Notes: generated from the sequence alone by a model not told the origin. A DNA stretch of 58,778 bases from Treponema sp. (GCA_031278095.1 JAITLC010000015.1:1-58778); one strand, 5' to 3'; counted from the first letter of the stretch, positions 15,693-24,146 are shown. Numbers and translations: made by a program.

Positions 15693-16858
15693 GTATATGT
15701 CTCCATAACGGTACGGTACTTACCGGTTTTGCTTCCATGGAACACTGCGCCGTTCTTATCGAAGACGGCATGATAGCGGATGTTTTTTCCGAACGCCGCT
15801 TTGAACAGAAGCATTTCGGCGCCGGGACTGAAATCATCGACGTGGAAGGGGCCTTTATCAGTCCCGGTTTCATAGACACCCATATCCACGGTTTCGGCGG
15901 CTTTGGAACCGAAGATTCAGACAGTACGGAATCGGTGCTGGAGATGTCAAAACTCCTCACTCAATACGGAGTGACTTCTTTTAATCCCACCCTCTATCCC
16001 ATGGAAAAGGAAAAGATGCTTCATGCGGTAAAAAGTATTACCGCTTCCATAGGCAGGGAAGAGGGCGCCCGAATCATGGGCCTTCATCTGGAAGGACCTT
16101 TCCTCTCTCCCGAACGGCCGGGCGTACAGATCGCCTCAACCATCCGCCCGGTAGACATGGCCTTTATGGAGGAACTCTGGCAGGCCTCCCGGGGCCGCAT
16201 TGTCAACATGACCGTTGCCCCCGAGATCAAGGGCATGCGGGAACTGGCTCTCTCCTGCATCAGGAGGGGAATCGTTTTGCAGGCGGGGCATACGGACGCC
16301 AAATATGAAAACATGGTAGAAGGCATACAGGCAGGAATCCTGCATGCGACTCACCTCTTCAATGCCATGAGCAAGATGGAACACCGCAATCCCAATGCGG
16401 TAGGAGCGGTGCTGATTCATCCTGAAATGTCCTGCGAGATCATTGCCGATGGTTTTCATGTCCATCCCGATCTTTTCAAACTGCTTATGAGGGATAAATC
16501 CAATGACAAAATTGTTCTGATAACCGACGGTCTCAAACCGACAGAGCAGAAAGAAGGCCCGTTTTTTGCCAATGGCGAAGAGGTGGTTTTCCATGACGGG
16601 GCTTTCCACCGGAAGATTGACGATGTTATTGCCGGGTCGAGCCTCACCATGATCCGGGGAATAAAGAACCTCTGCAGTTTCGGTTTCAGCCTGGAGGATG
16701 CGGTCAAGGCCGCCGCCTTCAACCCTGCACAGGTAATGCGCTATACCCGGAAAGGGGTTATCGCTCCGGGGCACGATGCGGATATTACGGTGTTCGACAG
16801 AGGCTTTCATGTACTTGCCGTGATTGTGGAAGGGATTGTCAAGAAAAATGTATTTTAA
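15689..16858 (+). CDS. nagA: N-acetylglucosamine-6-phosphate deacetylase
   Basis: A 389-residue amidohydrolase that removes acetate from GlcNAc-6-phosphate, giving glucosamine-6-phosphate in cell-wall and chitin amino-sugar use. Seen: the barrel metal motif THIHGFGGF with H65 and H67, GLHLEGPFLSPERPG, the metal ligand histidine in AGHTDA, THLFNAMSKMEHRNPNAVGA (substrate loop and second ligand), and the catalytic aspartate in LITDGL. Length is normal for NagA. The start overlaps the stop of the small lipoprotein gene, and nagB follows 51 bases later. Confidence 0.95.
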   Translation: MSICLHNGTVLTGFASMEHCAVLIEDGMIADVFSERRFEQKHFGAGTEIIDVEGAFISPGFIDTHIHGFGGFGTEDSDSTESVLEMSKLLTQYGVTSFNPTLYPMEKEKMLHAVKSITASIGREEGARIMGLHLEGPFLSPERPGVQIASTIRPVDMAFMEELWQASRGRIVNMTVAPEIKGMRELALSCIRRGIVLQAGHTDAKYENMVEGIQAGILHATHLFNAMSKMEHRNPNAVGAVLIHPEMSCEIIADGFHVHPDLFKLLMRDKSNDKIVLITDGLKPTEQKEGPFFANGEEVVFHDGAFHRKIDDVIAGSSLTMIRGIKNLCSFGFSLEDAVKAAAFNPAQVMRYTRKGVIAPGHDADITVFDRGFHVLAVIVEGIVKKNVF

Positions 16859-16868
16859 AAGGCTGCTG

Positions 16869-16890
16869 TTTCAAAACCGAAGTTTTGAAA
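16869..16890. repeat. Hairpin repeat between nagA and nagB
   Basis: TTTCAAAAC-CGAA-GTTTTGAAA is a perfect 9-bp stem. Its flanks (GGCTG..., CGGCTCA) match the repeat after the FGGY kinase gene near 28951-28986 and, more loosely, family B. There is no U-run, so it is more likely an intercistronic element than a terminator. Confidence 0.6.
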
Positions 16891-16909
16891 CCGGCTCAAA
16901 GGAGTATTT

Positions 16910-17686
16910 ATGCGCCTGATTATTGAAAAAGATTATGACTCTGTATGTCGCTGGGCAGCGCAGTATATTATGAACCGAATAAATGCGGCGCCGTCTTTTG
17001 TACTGGGTCTGCCTACAGGTTCAAGTCCCCTGGGGGTTTACCGGAAACTTGCCGCATACAACCGTGAAAAAAAAATTTCATTCAAAAAAGTAACTACCTT
17101 CAATATGGACGAGTACATCGGGCTTCCCGCCGATCATCCCCAGAGTTACCATTATTTCATGGAAGAGAATTTTTTTAAGCATATTGATATTGACAGAAGC
17201 AATGTTCACATCCTGGATGGTATCGCCGCCGATCCTGTTGCGGAATGCAGGGCCTATGAAGATGCGATCCTCAAAGCCGGAGGCATCGATCTTTTTTTGG
17301 GCGGTATGGGTGCCGATGGACACCTTGCCTTTAATGAACCCGGCTCTTCCCTTTCTTCCCGGACAAGGGTAAAAACCCTTACTCCCGGTACCCGGATTGC
17401 CAATGCCCGCTTCTTCGGAGGCGACATGGAAAAAGTACCATCTACTGCCCTTACGGTAGGAATCGGTACGGTCATGGATGCCCGGGAGGTCCTGGTTTTA
17501 GCCTCCGGTTACGCCAAGGCGCGGGCGCTGCAAGCGGCAGTAGAGGAAGGGCTAAACCATATATGGCCTCTATCCTGTCTGCAGATACACCCCAGGGCGA
17601 TTATTGTCTGTGATGAAGAGGCCGCCGATGAACTACGGGTAGGAACAGTACGCTACTTCAAGGAAACCGAATCGACGCACCGCTAA
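16910..17686 (+). CDS. nagB: Glucosamine-6-phosphate deaminase
   Basis: A 258-residue NagB that converts glucosamine-6-phosphate to fructose-6-phosphate and ammonia, the step after NagA. Seen: the phosphate loop GLPTGSSPLGVYR (33-45), the catalytic acid/base D67 in FNMDEYIG, and GGMGADGHLAFNEPGSS with D136, H138 and E143 of the catalytic set. AAAGGAG precedes the ATG. It ends the amino-sugar operon. The following sugar importer might supply the substrate, but that is not certain. Confidence 0.95.
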   Translation: MRLIIEKDYDSVCRWAAQYIMNRINAAPSFVLGLPTGSSPLGVYRKLAAYNREKKISFKKVTTFNMDEYIGLPADHPQSYHYFMEENFFKHIDIDRSNVHILDGIAADPVAECRAYEDAILKAGGIDLFLGGMGADGHLAFNEPGSSLSSRTRVKTLTPGTRIANARFFGGDMEKVPSTALTVGIGTVMDAREVLVLASGYAKARALQAAVEEGLNHIWPLSCLQIHPRAIIVCDEEAADELRVGTVRYFKETESTHR

Positions 17687-17716
17687 GCTGCCGGTCTGTC
17701 CCCCGCTTCACGATAA

Positions 17717-17737
17717 TTCGGTTTTGATACAACCGAA
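17717..17737 (+). promoter_or_regulatory. Hairpin after nagB
   Basis: TTCGGTT-TTGATAC-AACCGAA forms a 7-bp stem 30 bases after the nagB stop. No U-run follows directly (a T-run starts about 20 bases later), so termination is possible but not clear. Confidence 0.4.
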
Positions 17738-17845
17738 GAGGCCCGGTGTAATAAGTCATTTTTTACATTCTTTTCCTTGATTTTCTGTTAAATTTATAGA
17801 CAAAAATCCTAAACGGCATAATAATCACCATATGGAGGAAATATA

Positions 17846-19114
17846 ATGAAAAAACTGTTAATTGCCATGCTTGCCGTCTGTCTAGCGGCGGGAGCACTCT
17901 TTGCCGCAGGCAAAAAGGATGCTTCGGGGAAGATCGAACTCAACTTCCTTGAAGTTATGACCAGTCCCGGCAGAACCGAAGTACTCAAGGGTATGATCGC
18001 CGAATATGAGAAGAGCCACCCCAATGTGACCATCAACCTCATTTCGCCACCCTACGAACAGGCGGATAACCGCCTTGCCATGAGTCTCAATGCCCAAGAG
18101 CCTCTGGATGTGGTGGAAGTTCGGGATCTCACAGCCAGTACCTATGTAACCAACGGCTGGCTTACCGATCTTACTCCCTATCTGGACAAGTGGAATGAAA
18201 AAGGAACCCTGCTCTCCGCTGCCATCGAAGCGGCCAATGAGGCTGGAGGCAAGCCCTACCTGATCCCCCAATGGTTCATGGTTAAGGCCCTCTTCCTCAG
18301 AACCGATGTTCTTGCAAAGCTGGGAGTCAACAGAATTCCGGCTACGCTGGATGAACTTTATGCCATGTCCAAGCAGATCACCAATCGTTCGGCAAACCAG
18401 TACGGCTTTACATTGCGGGGCAAAGGGAATCCTTTCAAATCCACGGATCCCCTCATCGTTTCCGATGTCCGCAATGTGGATCCCGCCAACCTCTACAAGT
18501 TAAAGAACGGTTCCAGCATTTATGACAGCCCGGAATTCCTGGCGGCCCTCAATGCCTATGTGGATCTCTTCAAGAATGCGACCCCTTCCGATTCTGTAAA
18601 CTGGGGTTTCAACGAGCAGATCAATGCCTTTGTCTCCGGCGTTACTCCCATTCTGGTGCAGGATCCGGATACGGTTCCCCTGCTGGATGAACATCTCACG
18701 CGGGATCAGTACACGGTAGTTCCCATGCCCCTGGGCAAGAGTGGAACAGTATGCATTGATAACGGCTATGCCGGGTACGGTATTCCTGTCTATGCAAAAA
18801 ACAAGGAAGCTTCCTGGGAATTCATCGCCTGGCTTTCTTCGTACCAGCAGAATTCCGTTTTCTGTAAAGCCTACGGCGCTCTGCCCATCCATTCTACTTC
18901 ATACACCAGCGATCCCTACTTCTCAAGCGGCGTATACCAGGCGTGGCAGACGGAGCTTAATACACCGGGAAAATTTACCTTTGTAAAGTATCCCTATGCT
19001 TCGGAAAAATTCCCCGGCTGGTCCCAGATCCAGGAACAATACATGCAGTCCACCCTTCTGGGGCAGACTACCCCAGAACAGGCTGCTAAAGCCTGGTCGG
19101 ATTACTGGAAGTAA
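17846..19114 (+). CDS. Carbohydrate ABC transporter substrate-binding protein (family 1)
   Basis: A 422-residue periplasmic sugar-binding protein with signal peptide MKKLLIAMLAVCLAAGALFAAGKKD. The cluster B fold is seen in LNFLEVMTSPGRTEVLKGMIAEYEKSHPNVTINLI, PYEQADNRLAMSLNAQEPLDVVEVRD, GKPYLIPQWFMVKALFLRTDVLAKLG, and the C-terminal EQYMQSTLLGQTTPEQAAKAWSDYW. A signal-peptide cysteine (C13) is not in a lipobox position. GGAGG stands eight bases before the ATG. It heads an importer operon with two permeases and an alpha/beta hydrolase. Confidence 0.9.
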   Translation: MKKLLIAMLAVCLAAGALFAAGKKDASGKIELNFLEVMTSPGRTEVLKGMIAEYEKSHPNVTINLISPPYEQADNRLAMSLNAQEPLDVVEVRDLTASTYVTNGWLTDLTPYLDKWNEKGTLLSAAIEAANEAGGKPYLIPQWFMVKALFLRTDVLAKLGVNRIPATLDELYAMSKQITNRSANQYGFTLRGKGNPFKSTDPLIVSDVRNVDPANLYKLKNGSSIYDSPEFLAALNAYVDLFKNATPSDSVNWGFNEQINAFVSGVTPILVQDPDTVPLLDEHLTRDQYTVVPMPLGKSGTVCIDNGYAGYGIPVYAKNKEASWEFIAWLSSYQQNSVFCKAYGALPIHSTSYTSDPYFSSGVYQAWQTELNTPGKFTFVKYPYASEKFPGWSQIQEQYMQSTLLGQTTPEQAAKAWSDYWK

Positions 19115-19122
19115 AACGCTCT

Positions 19123-20118
19123 GTGAAGAAACAAACCGGAACCCTCCGTCAGGCACACGAAAGCGAACGGAGGTTCTCCTTAGGAGGACGAGTACGCGTC
19201 CTTTCGGGCCGCAAACGTAAAGAAGCCGGGACGCCGCCTTCGGTGGCTCGTGCATATCTGTGGCTCTTTATTCCCATGAGTGTGCTCCTCCTCCTCTTTA
19301 TTTATTATCCCATCATACAGGGTATGTTCACCGCATTCACCCGTTATACCATGTTCAATATCTCCCAGAGGGGCTTTAACGGGCTGGACAATTTTATTGC
19401 CATCATTACCAATCCCAACATCAAATTTGTCCAGATACTGATGAACACTGCCGTGTGGGTGTCCGTTTCTCTGGCAAGCCAGTTCATCCTGGGTTTTACC
19501 CTTGCGTTGCTTCTCCGTAAGCCTTTCAGGGGGCGGGGCGTCTTTACCGGTTTTGTATTCTACACCTGGGCCCTTTCCGGTTTTGCCATCGGCCTTGTCT
19601 GGGCATGGCTCTTCAATGGTCAGTTTGGGGTGATAAATGATATTTTTATCAGAATCGGTATCCTTAAAAGTCCTGTTGGTTTTCTCTCCAATCCCGGTAT
19701 AGCCATATTCTCTGTTATTGTTGCCAATATCTGGTATGGCATTCCTTTCTTTGCAATAATGCTGCTGGCTGCCCTGCAGTCCGTTCCGCGGGAACTCTAC
19801 GAATCTGCGGAGATTGACGGCGCCGGGAAGGTGCGGCAACTTTTTTGGATAACCATTCCCTACATTCAGTCTACTATTACCACTACCATACTTTTACGTT
19901 TAATGTGGATTATGAATTTCCCCGATGTAATTTACGGCATGACAGGAGGAGGACCTGCCAATGCTACCAATATTCTCGCCACCGAGATGATCAACAAGAT
20001 GACCAAAAGCTATGACTACGGCCAGGGATCGGCGGTGGGCTTTATCATCATTTCGATTCTCTTTATCTTTGCCTTTTTCTATCTGCGTATTGTTGCCCGC
20101 AAGGAGTTGGTACTGTGA
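19123..20118 (+). CDS. Carbohydrate ABC transporter permease (MalF type) with an unusual N-terminal extension
   Basis: The conserved part begins near residue 41 (VARAYLWLFIPMSVLLLLFIYYPIIQ) and has six membrane segments. The EAA loop is LYESAEIDGAGKVRQLFWITIPYI. If translation starts at GTG 19123 the protein has 331 residues with a ~40-residue basic leader. That leader is encoded by DNA folding into three successive hairpins (19143-19202), so it may be an inserted repeat. GTG 19243 is an alternative start giving 291 residues, the normal family length. Neither start has a good SD. It overlaps the next permease gene by four bases. Confidence 0.85.
   Translation: MKKQTGTLRQAHESERRFSLGGRVRVLSGRKRKEAGTPPSVARAYLWLFIPMSVLLLLFIYYPIIQGMFTAFTRYTMFNISQRGFNGLDNFIAIITNPNIKFVQILMNTAVWVSVSLASQFILGFTLALLLRKPFRGRGVFTGFVFYTWALSGFAIGLVWAWLFNGQFGVINDIFIRIGILKSPVGFLSNPGIAIFSVIVANIWYGIPFFAIMLLAALQSVPRELYESAEIDGAGKVRQLFWITIPYIQSTITTTILLRLMWIMNFPDVIYGMTGGGPANATNILATEMINKMTKSYDYGQGSAVGFIIISILFIFAFFYLRIVARKELVL
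19143..19202 (+). repeat. Tandem hairpin block in the permease 5' region
   Basis: Three stems in a row: CCTCCGT/ACGGAGG (19143-19173), CTCC-TTA-GGAG (19176-19186) and AGGACG/CGTCCT (19185-19202). The AGGAGG inside has no start codon at a suitable distance. It is either an inserted palindromic element that stayed in frame or a structured leader before a downstream start. Confidence 0.5.
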
Positions 20119-20966
20119 TACAAATACCTCGCAGGCTCACGCGGAGCATTGCCGCCTGCTTCCGTTTTATTGCCCTTGCGCTGTTTCTGGCCTTTGCCAT
20201 CCTCCCTCTTTTCTGGATCTTTATTACTTCGATCAAGCCTTCCCGGGAAATTTTTACCTTTCCCCTGCGCTATATTCCTTCCGATATAAGCCTGGAAGGC
20301 TACCGGAAGCTTTTCGGCTTTGCCCGTTTTGGATCCTATTTTTTGAATTCGCTGTGGATCTCCCTCTGTGCCGCGGGAGGCGGACTTATCGTGAGTGTGT
20401 CGGCGGGCTTTGCCCTCTCCCGGCTGCGTATGATGCGCCGGATTCAGGGCCTCCTTCTTGTACTCTACTTTACACAGATGGTACCTACCTTTATCCTTAT
20501 GGCGCCCCTCTTCTTCACCCTGACAAAGCTCCATCTTACCAATAACCGGCTTGTATTGGCCATAATCTACTCGGCTACTACCGTAGCCTTCGGCGCCATA
20601 ATGGCCAAAAGTTTTTTTGATCATATTCCCGCATCAATTGAAGAAGCGGCCCTCATCGACGGCTGCGATCCCCTGAGCGCCCTTTTCCGGGTGATCCTCC
20701 CCATCAGCCTGCCGGGTCTCGTGGCAATCTTCAGCTTCGCCTTTGTCAATGTCTGGAACGAACTCTTTCTGGCAGTGATGCTGCTTTCTACCGATATAAA
20801 ACTTACGGTTCCCGTAGCCCTGAATTCCTTTATATCCAAGGCAGGAATCAGTTGGGATGTGATGAGCGCAGGCATTATTGTTGCCCTTATTCCCACTATG
20901 GCGATCTTTGCCATTGGACAGAAATATATTGTGGCTGGACTCACCGAGGGAGGCGTAAAGGGATAG
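20115..20966 (+). CDS. Carbohydrate ABC transporter permease (MalG type)
   Basis: A 283-residue inner-membrane permease. Segments include FIALALFLAFAILPLFWIFITSI and LIVSVSAGFALSRL. The EAA motif is SIEEAALIDGCDPLSALFRVILPISLPG, and the C-terminus VAGLTEGGVKG is typical. It starts with GTG, whose last two bases are shared with the stop of the previous gene (GTGA). AAGGAG (20101-20106) is the SD. It forms the importer with the two preceding genes. Confidence 0.9.
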   Translation: MIQIPRRLTRSIAACFRFIALALFLAFAILPLFWIFITSIKPSREIFTFPLRYIPSDISLEGYRKLFGFARFGSYFLNSLWISLCAAGGGLIVSVSAGFALSRLRMMRRIQGLLLVLYFTQMVPTFILMAPLFFTLTKLHLTNNRLVLAIIYSATTVAFGAIMAKSFFDHIPASIEEAALIDGCDPLSALFRVILPISLPGLVAIFSFAFVNVWNELFLAVMLLSTDIKLTVPVALNSFISKAGISWDVMSAGIIVALIPTMAIFAIGQKYIVAGLTEGGVKG

Positions 20967-21006
20967 CGTTCTGAACAACTCTATATTGATACAGAGGAGA
21001 AATGAC

Positions 21007-21924
21007 ATGATCGAAAACAAAACATGGATGCACAAGGCTTCAAGCGGAGAAGGGGAAATATTCTCCCAGTTCTGGCAGGGTTCCAAACCTAAGGCGGTGA
21101 TGCAGATTGCGCACGGCATGGCGGAACATTCATCCCGTTATAAAGACTTTGCAACTTTTTTAGCCAACAAGGGCTATGCGGTTTGTGCGGAAGATCATGC
21201 AGGACACGGATCACACGCAGTGCTCAAGGGTTTCTTCGCGGAGAAGGATGGCTGGGAATGTATTCTTAAAGACATGAAGGCCCTTATGGATGAAGCAAGC
21301 GACCGCTATCCGGGGCTTCCGGTATTTTTGCTGGGCCACAGCATGGGGTCTTTCCTGGCCCGTTCCTATATCACCCGTTACGGAGAGGGGCTTTCGGGCT
21401 GCATTCTGAGCGGTACCATGGGCCCAAACCCTGCGCTGGGTGCGGCCAGCTTTCTTTCGTCCATGCAGAAAAAGCTGAAAGGTCCGCGCTCTCCCGCCTA
21501 TTTTATCTACAATCTTTCGATGGGGCCCTACACCAAACGGATAAAAAACCCGGTAAACCGCTGCGCCTGGCTTTCCACCGTTGACAAGGTTTGTGTGGAT
21601 TATGCAAATGATGAAAACTGCGGCTTTGTGTTTACTGCCGGAGCTTATTGTGATATGTTCAATGCCTTAAAAGAAATCGGCAGCCCGGCATGGCCTCTGC
21701 AAATTCCTAAAGATCTTCCGGTTTATTTCTTTGCCGGCGATGAAGATCCTGTAGGCGATTACGGCAAGGGCGTGGAGAAGGTGTACCAGGCGGTAAAGGC
21801 GGTAGGCGTAAAAGACGTCAGCCTCAAACTCTACAAAGGCGGCCGCCACGAGATGCTCAACGAAGCCAACAGGGAAGAAGTGTACCAGGATACCCTTGAG
21901 TGGCTGGAAAAGCATTTGAAGTAA
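21007..21924 (+). CDS. Alpha/beta hydrolase (monoacylglycerol lipase-like)
   Basis: A 305-residue serine hydrolase of the Hydrolase_4 (lysophospholipase/monoacylglycerol lipase) family. Seen: the oxyanion-region IAHGMAEHSSRY (34-45), EDHAGHGSH, the nucleophile elbow GHSMGS with S112, an acid in FAGDEDPVGDYG, and the final histidine in GGRHEMLNE. No signal peptide, so it is cytoplasmic. GAGGAG seven bases before the ATG at 21007 fixes the start. It lies 40 bases after the permease, so it is probably in the sugar-transport operon, perhaps deacylating an imported substrate (inferred). Confidence 0.88.
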   Translation: MIENKTWMHKASSGEGEIFSQFWQGSKPKAVMQIAHGMAEHSSRYKDFATFLANKGYAVCAEDHAGHGSHAVLKGFFAEKDGWECILKDMKALMDEASDRYPGLPVFLLGHSMGSFLARSYITRYGEGLSGCILSGTMGPNPALGAASFLSSMQKKLKGPRSPAYFIYNLSMGPYTKRIKNPVNRCAWLSTVDKVCVDYANDENCGFVFTAGAYCDMFNALKEIGSPAWPLQIPKDLPVYFFAGDEDPVGDYGKGVEKVYQAVKAVGVKDVSLKLYKGGRHEMLNEANREEVYQDTLEWLEKHLK

Positions 21925-21965
21925 GAGGCGGTTTTTGATTCCACATTTTCATCACTGACTATGTA

Positions 21966-22271
21966 CTAGTAATCCTCGATGATTTTAACCATGGCCGAGT
22001 GTATCCGATCCACTATTTCCTGCTTCTGGATATGACCCAAGGTCTTCCGGCTCTTCGGCATGGGCTCGTTCGTGAACAAATGCACCGCTTCTATGCCAAG
22101 GGCTGAGGCAATACGCTCCACCATGAACAGAGACGGACTTTTTTTCCCCATTTCCAGCTCGGAAATATAGGTCTGGGCTGATTCACACTCCTCGGCAAGC
22201 TCCAATTGGGAGATTTTTTGCAGTTTCCGGTACTTCTTTAGGTTTGCGATAAAAAGTTCCTGCAGGTTCAT
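21966..22271 (-). CDS. XRE-family transcriptional regulator
   Basis: A 101-residue protein whose residues ~8-65 form a Cro/C1-type helix-turn-helix: LKKYRKLQKISQLELAEECESAQTYISELEMGKKSPSLFMVERIASALG. The ~35-residue tail may oligomerise. GGGAGG precedes the ATG. It is transcribed away from a lipoprotein gene. The shared upstream region contains two AACAGCTGTT-like sites, one of them inside the lipoprotein promoter, so the protein is probably a repressor of that gene and of itself. Confidence 0.9.
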   Translation of the reverse strand: MNLQELFIANLKKYRKLQKISQLELAEECESAQTYISELEMGKKSPSLFMVERIASALGIEAVHLFTNEPMPKSRKTLGHIQKQEIVDRIHSAMVKIIEDY

Positions 22272-22332
22272 CGTATCCTCCCAGCCGGGTTTCCAGCCCC
22301 GAATACGGCATATAATCCCATGATTTAAATGC

Positions 22333-22379
22333 TAACAGCTGTTAAAAATCTTGACAAACAGCGGACAGCTGTTTAATAT
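22333..22379 (+). promoter_or_regulatory. Promoter with embedded operators for the lipoprotein gene
   Basis: -35 TTGACA (22351-22356), a 17-base spacer and -10 TAATAT (22374-22379) form a near-consensus promoter on the plus strand. The palindrome TAACAGCTGTTA (22333-22344) lies just upstream. A second site, AAACAGC-N5-GCTGTTT (22356-22374), spans the spacer exactly. Occupation by the neighbouring XRE protein would block RNA polymerase. Confidence 0.8.
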
Positions 22380-22386
22380 TAGTAGC

Positions 22387-22514
22387 TATAGCTGATATTC
22401 CGGATCCGGCTCCTGGGCCGGGAAAGTACGGGAATCGGCGGCCCCGCTCTTACGGGCGAGTATCATCCGGGGTGGAAACCCCGCATTATGTATGGGAACC
22501 CATACATAAAGGAG
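22387..22514 (+). promoter_or_regulatory. Structured 5' leader of the lipoprotein mRNA
   Basis: About 135 untranslated bases rich in G/C hairpins, including GGGGT-GGAA-ACCCC (22470-22483). The last hairpin, TATGTATGGG/CCCATACATA (22487-22508), ends directly at the SD AAGGAG (22509-22514). It may control translation. It does not match any riboswitch class I can recognise. Confidence 0.5.
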
Positions 22515-22522
22515 ACTTCATT

Positions 22523-22912
22523 ATGAACATGAAGAACTTTTTCTCTCGTATTGGGATTGTCGTCCTTGTTGCGGCAGTCGGACTCTCTGTAGCGGGCTGC
22601 CCCACCAGTACGGGCGGCGATGACGGCGGGGATATTCCCGCTGAACTTGTTGCGGTCTGGTATAGGGATACCAGCGGCAACGGAGTGCTTGACGCAGGAG
22701 TAGAGGATGTTATTCCTACGTATGAATTTAAGAGTGACGGAAAATATTTTTATTACGGTACAGACACAGGGCAGACTTTCTCTGTCAGCGGCGATCAAAT
22801 CACTGTGAGTAATGTATCTGGTTCGGTCACGTTCAAGATCGAGGGGAAAAAGCTTACCCTTACCGGCAGTTCCGGTGCCGGTTTAGTAGCAGGGACGTAT
22901 TTTAAAAAATAG
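22523..22912 (+). CDS. Lipoprotein, lipocalin-like small beta protein
   Basis: A 129-residue lipoprotein: signal MNMKNFFSRIGIVVLVAAVGLS with lipobox VAGC, a Gly/Asp-rich linker, then a beta-rich domain LVAVWYRD...YEFKSDGKYFYYG...FSVSGDQITVSNVSGSVTFKIEGKKLTLTG. The pattern (W-Y at the start, then a chain of short strands ending in a 'G-K-L-T-L' strand) resembles lipocalin-like domains common in treponeme lipoproteins. A related protein is encoded at 30183-30656. It is exported and membrane-anchored. Ligand unknown. Expression is probably controlled by the divergent XRE repressor. Confidence 0.8.
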   Translation: MNMKNFFSRIGIVVLVAAVGLSVAGCPTSTGGDDGGDIPAELVAVWYRDTSGNGVLDAGVEDVIPTYEFKSDGKYFYYGTDTGQTFSVSGDQITVSNVSGSVTFKIEGKKLTLTGSSGAGLVAGTYFKK

Positions 22913-22931
22913 CTATCAGAGATAAGATGAC

Positions 22932-22960
22932 GCCCGTGTCCTCCTTCGGGAGGCCCGGGC
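22932..22960 (+). terminator. Strong hairpin after the lipoprotein gene
   Basis: CCTCC-TTCG-GGAGG with outer GCCCG/CGGGC pairs forms a very stable tetraloop stem 20 bases after the stop. There is no U-run, so intrinsic termination is uncertain. Confidence 0.5.
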
Positions 22961-23050
22961 CGCCATAGGCTGTAAAGACTAAAAAGACGGATTAAGAAAA
23001 ACCGCAAAGGCGCATAAGGCGAAAAAAGGGTAGAAAACTCAGGCTTTTCC

Positions 23051-23299
23051 CTATTTTCCCCTTCCTTCCTCAACCAGTCGCCCATTTTCAAGTACGGCGA
23101 TCTTGCCGGCGTCCATGACGGTACGTAGGCGGTGAGCAATGACGATGACAGTACGGCTTTCACACCGCCATTTTTCCCGTATCCTGATATCAAAGTTTCT
23201 GCGGTTTGGAATATCCGTAAGCGCGTCGATCGTCCCCAGCCTCTCAATTCTCTGATATAACGTACAATCTGTATCTGGGAACGAATCCGGCAGGATCAT
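23051..23299 (-). pseudogene. Chimeric remnant: GGDEF fragment joined to an ABC exporter ATPase tail
   Basis: An open frame of 82 codons made of two unrelated pieces. Residues ~18-43 ([26 protein letters not shown]) are the start of a diguanylate cyclase GGDEF domain. Residues ~47-82 ([32 protein letters not shown]) are the H-loop end of an ABC exporter ATPase. Neither can work alone. It looks like recombination debris. The upstream end touches a fragment of the family B repeat (TTTTGGAACAAGCTTA, 23300-23315). No SD is seen. Confidence 0.75.
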
Positions 23300-23329
23300 A
23301 ATTTTGGAACAAGCTTATATCACATGTTT

Positions 23330-24097
23330 TCAGGAAAAGTAATAGCCCAAAATATCAACGCTGAATTTGTTTCGGTCTCCCCGGTAGCGGGCTATGGAAA
23401 ACTCCACCGGCAGGGGATCGTCCTCGGAATAGGCAACAGTTTTTACCAGAATCAGGGCCTTCTTTTGGGCAATCTGGAGCAGTTCCGCCTCTTTTTTCCT
23501 AGCATTTACCGCTTCAATCTCCCGGCGCACCTTGTTGACCCGTACATGACAGAGACTGTCCAGAGACTGATACAGAGAAGTGGTACAAAAATTCACATCC
23601 ATAAGGGCCCTGTACCGGTCAAAAGGCAGAAAGGTCTCTACATACACCAGGGGAGTATCATTTGCCCAGCGGAGCCTGGATAGGCGGATAAGGGCGGCGC
23701 TAAGGGGCAAATTAAGTCTTTCTTTGGCTTCGTGGGGGCCGTTTAAGCGTTCAAGCCCCAGAACGTCGGTTTTTGGGCTAAGGCCCTTGGAAACCATCTC
23801 CGCATTAAAACTCTGGAGCTTGTAGAAGAACTTCTCCTCTACCTTGGGTTTGCAGACAAAGGTGCCCCGGCCCTTGTAACGGGCAAGGTAACCTTCCATC
23901 GCCAGCTCGCTAAAGGCTTGTCTTATGGTGGGCCTTGAAACATTGAGGGCTTCACAAAGTTCATTTTCCGGGGGCAATATATCCCCTTCCTGCAGGGAGG
24001 CGTTTTCGATAAGATTCAGAATTTGCTTCTTGAGCTGATAATACAGGGGAATTGGTATACTCTTGTCGAGCTTTATCGAACTCAATGCCTGTACCAT
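23330..24097 (-). CDS. GntR-family regulator with UTRA domain
   Basis: A 255-residue HutC-subfamily regulator. The winged helix (about 15-75) includes PLYYQLKKQILNLIENASLQEGDILPPENELCEALNVSRPTIRQAFSELAMEGYLARYKGRGTFV; the UTRA effector domain follows (FNAEMVSKGLSPKTDV..., WANDTPLVYVETFLPFDRY, ...DDPLPVEFSIARYRGDRNKFSVDI). AAAGGAG lies five bases before the ATG. It probably governs the adjacent group of enzyme genes: three promoters there share the motif TGTYATTACA. The effector is likely a sugar phosphate or sugar acid (inferred). Confidence 0.92.
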   Translation of the reverse strand: MVQALSSIKLDKSIPIPLYYQLKKQILNLIENASLQEGDILPPENELCEALNVSRPTIRQAFSELAMEGYLARYKGRGTFVCKPKVEEKFFYKLQSFNAEMVSKGLSPKTDVLGLERLNGPHEAKERLNLPLSAALIRLSRLRWANDTPLVYVETFLPFDRYRALMDVNFCTTSLYQSLDSLCHVRVNKVRREIEAVNARKKEAELLQIAQKKALILVKTVAYSEDDPLPVEFSIARYRGDRNKFSVDILGYYFS

Positions 24098-24146
24098 AAA
24101 ACTCCTTTACTCCTTAACCATAAAATTCATTACAAACATGAGGCCA

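Noticed and set aside
22381..22522. Riboswitch in the lipoprotein leader
   Set aside because: The leader is structured but lacks the conserved cores of riboswitches I know, so it is listed only as a structured leader.
22795..23247. A 150-codon minus-strand frame
   Set aside because: It lies antisense to the lipoprotein end and in another frame of the GGDEF/ABC remnant; composition is not protein-like.
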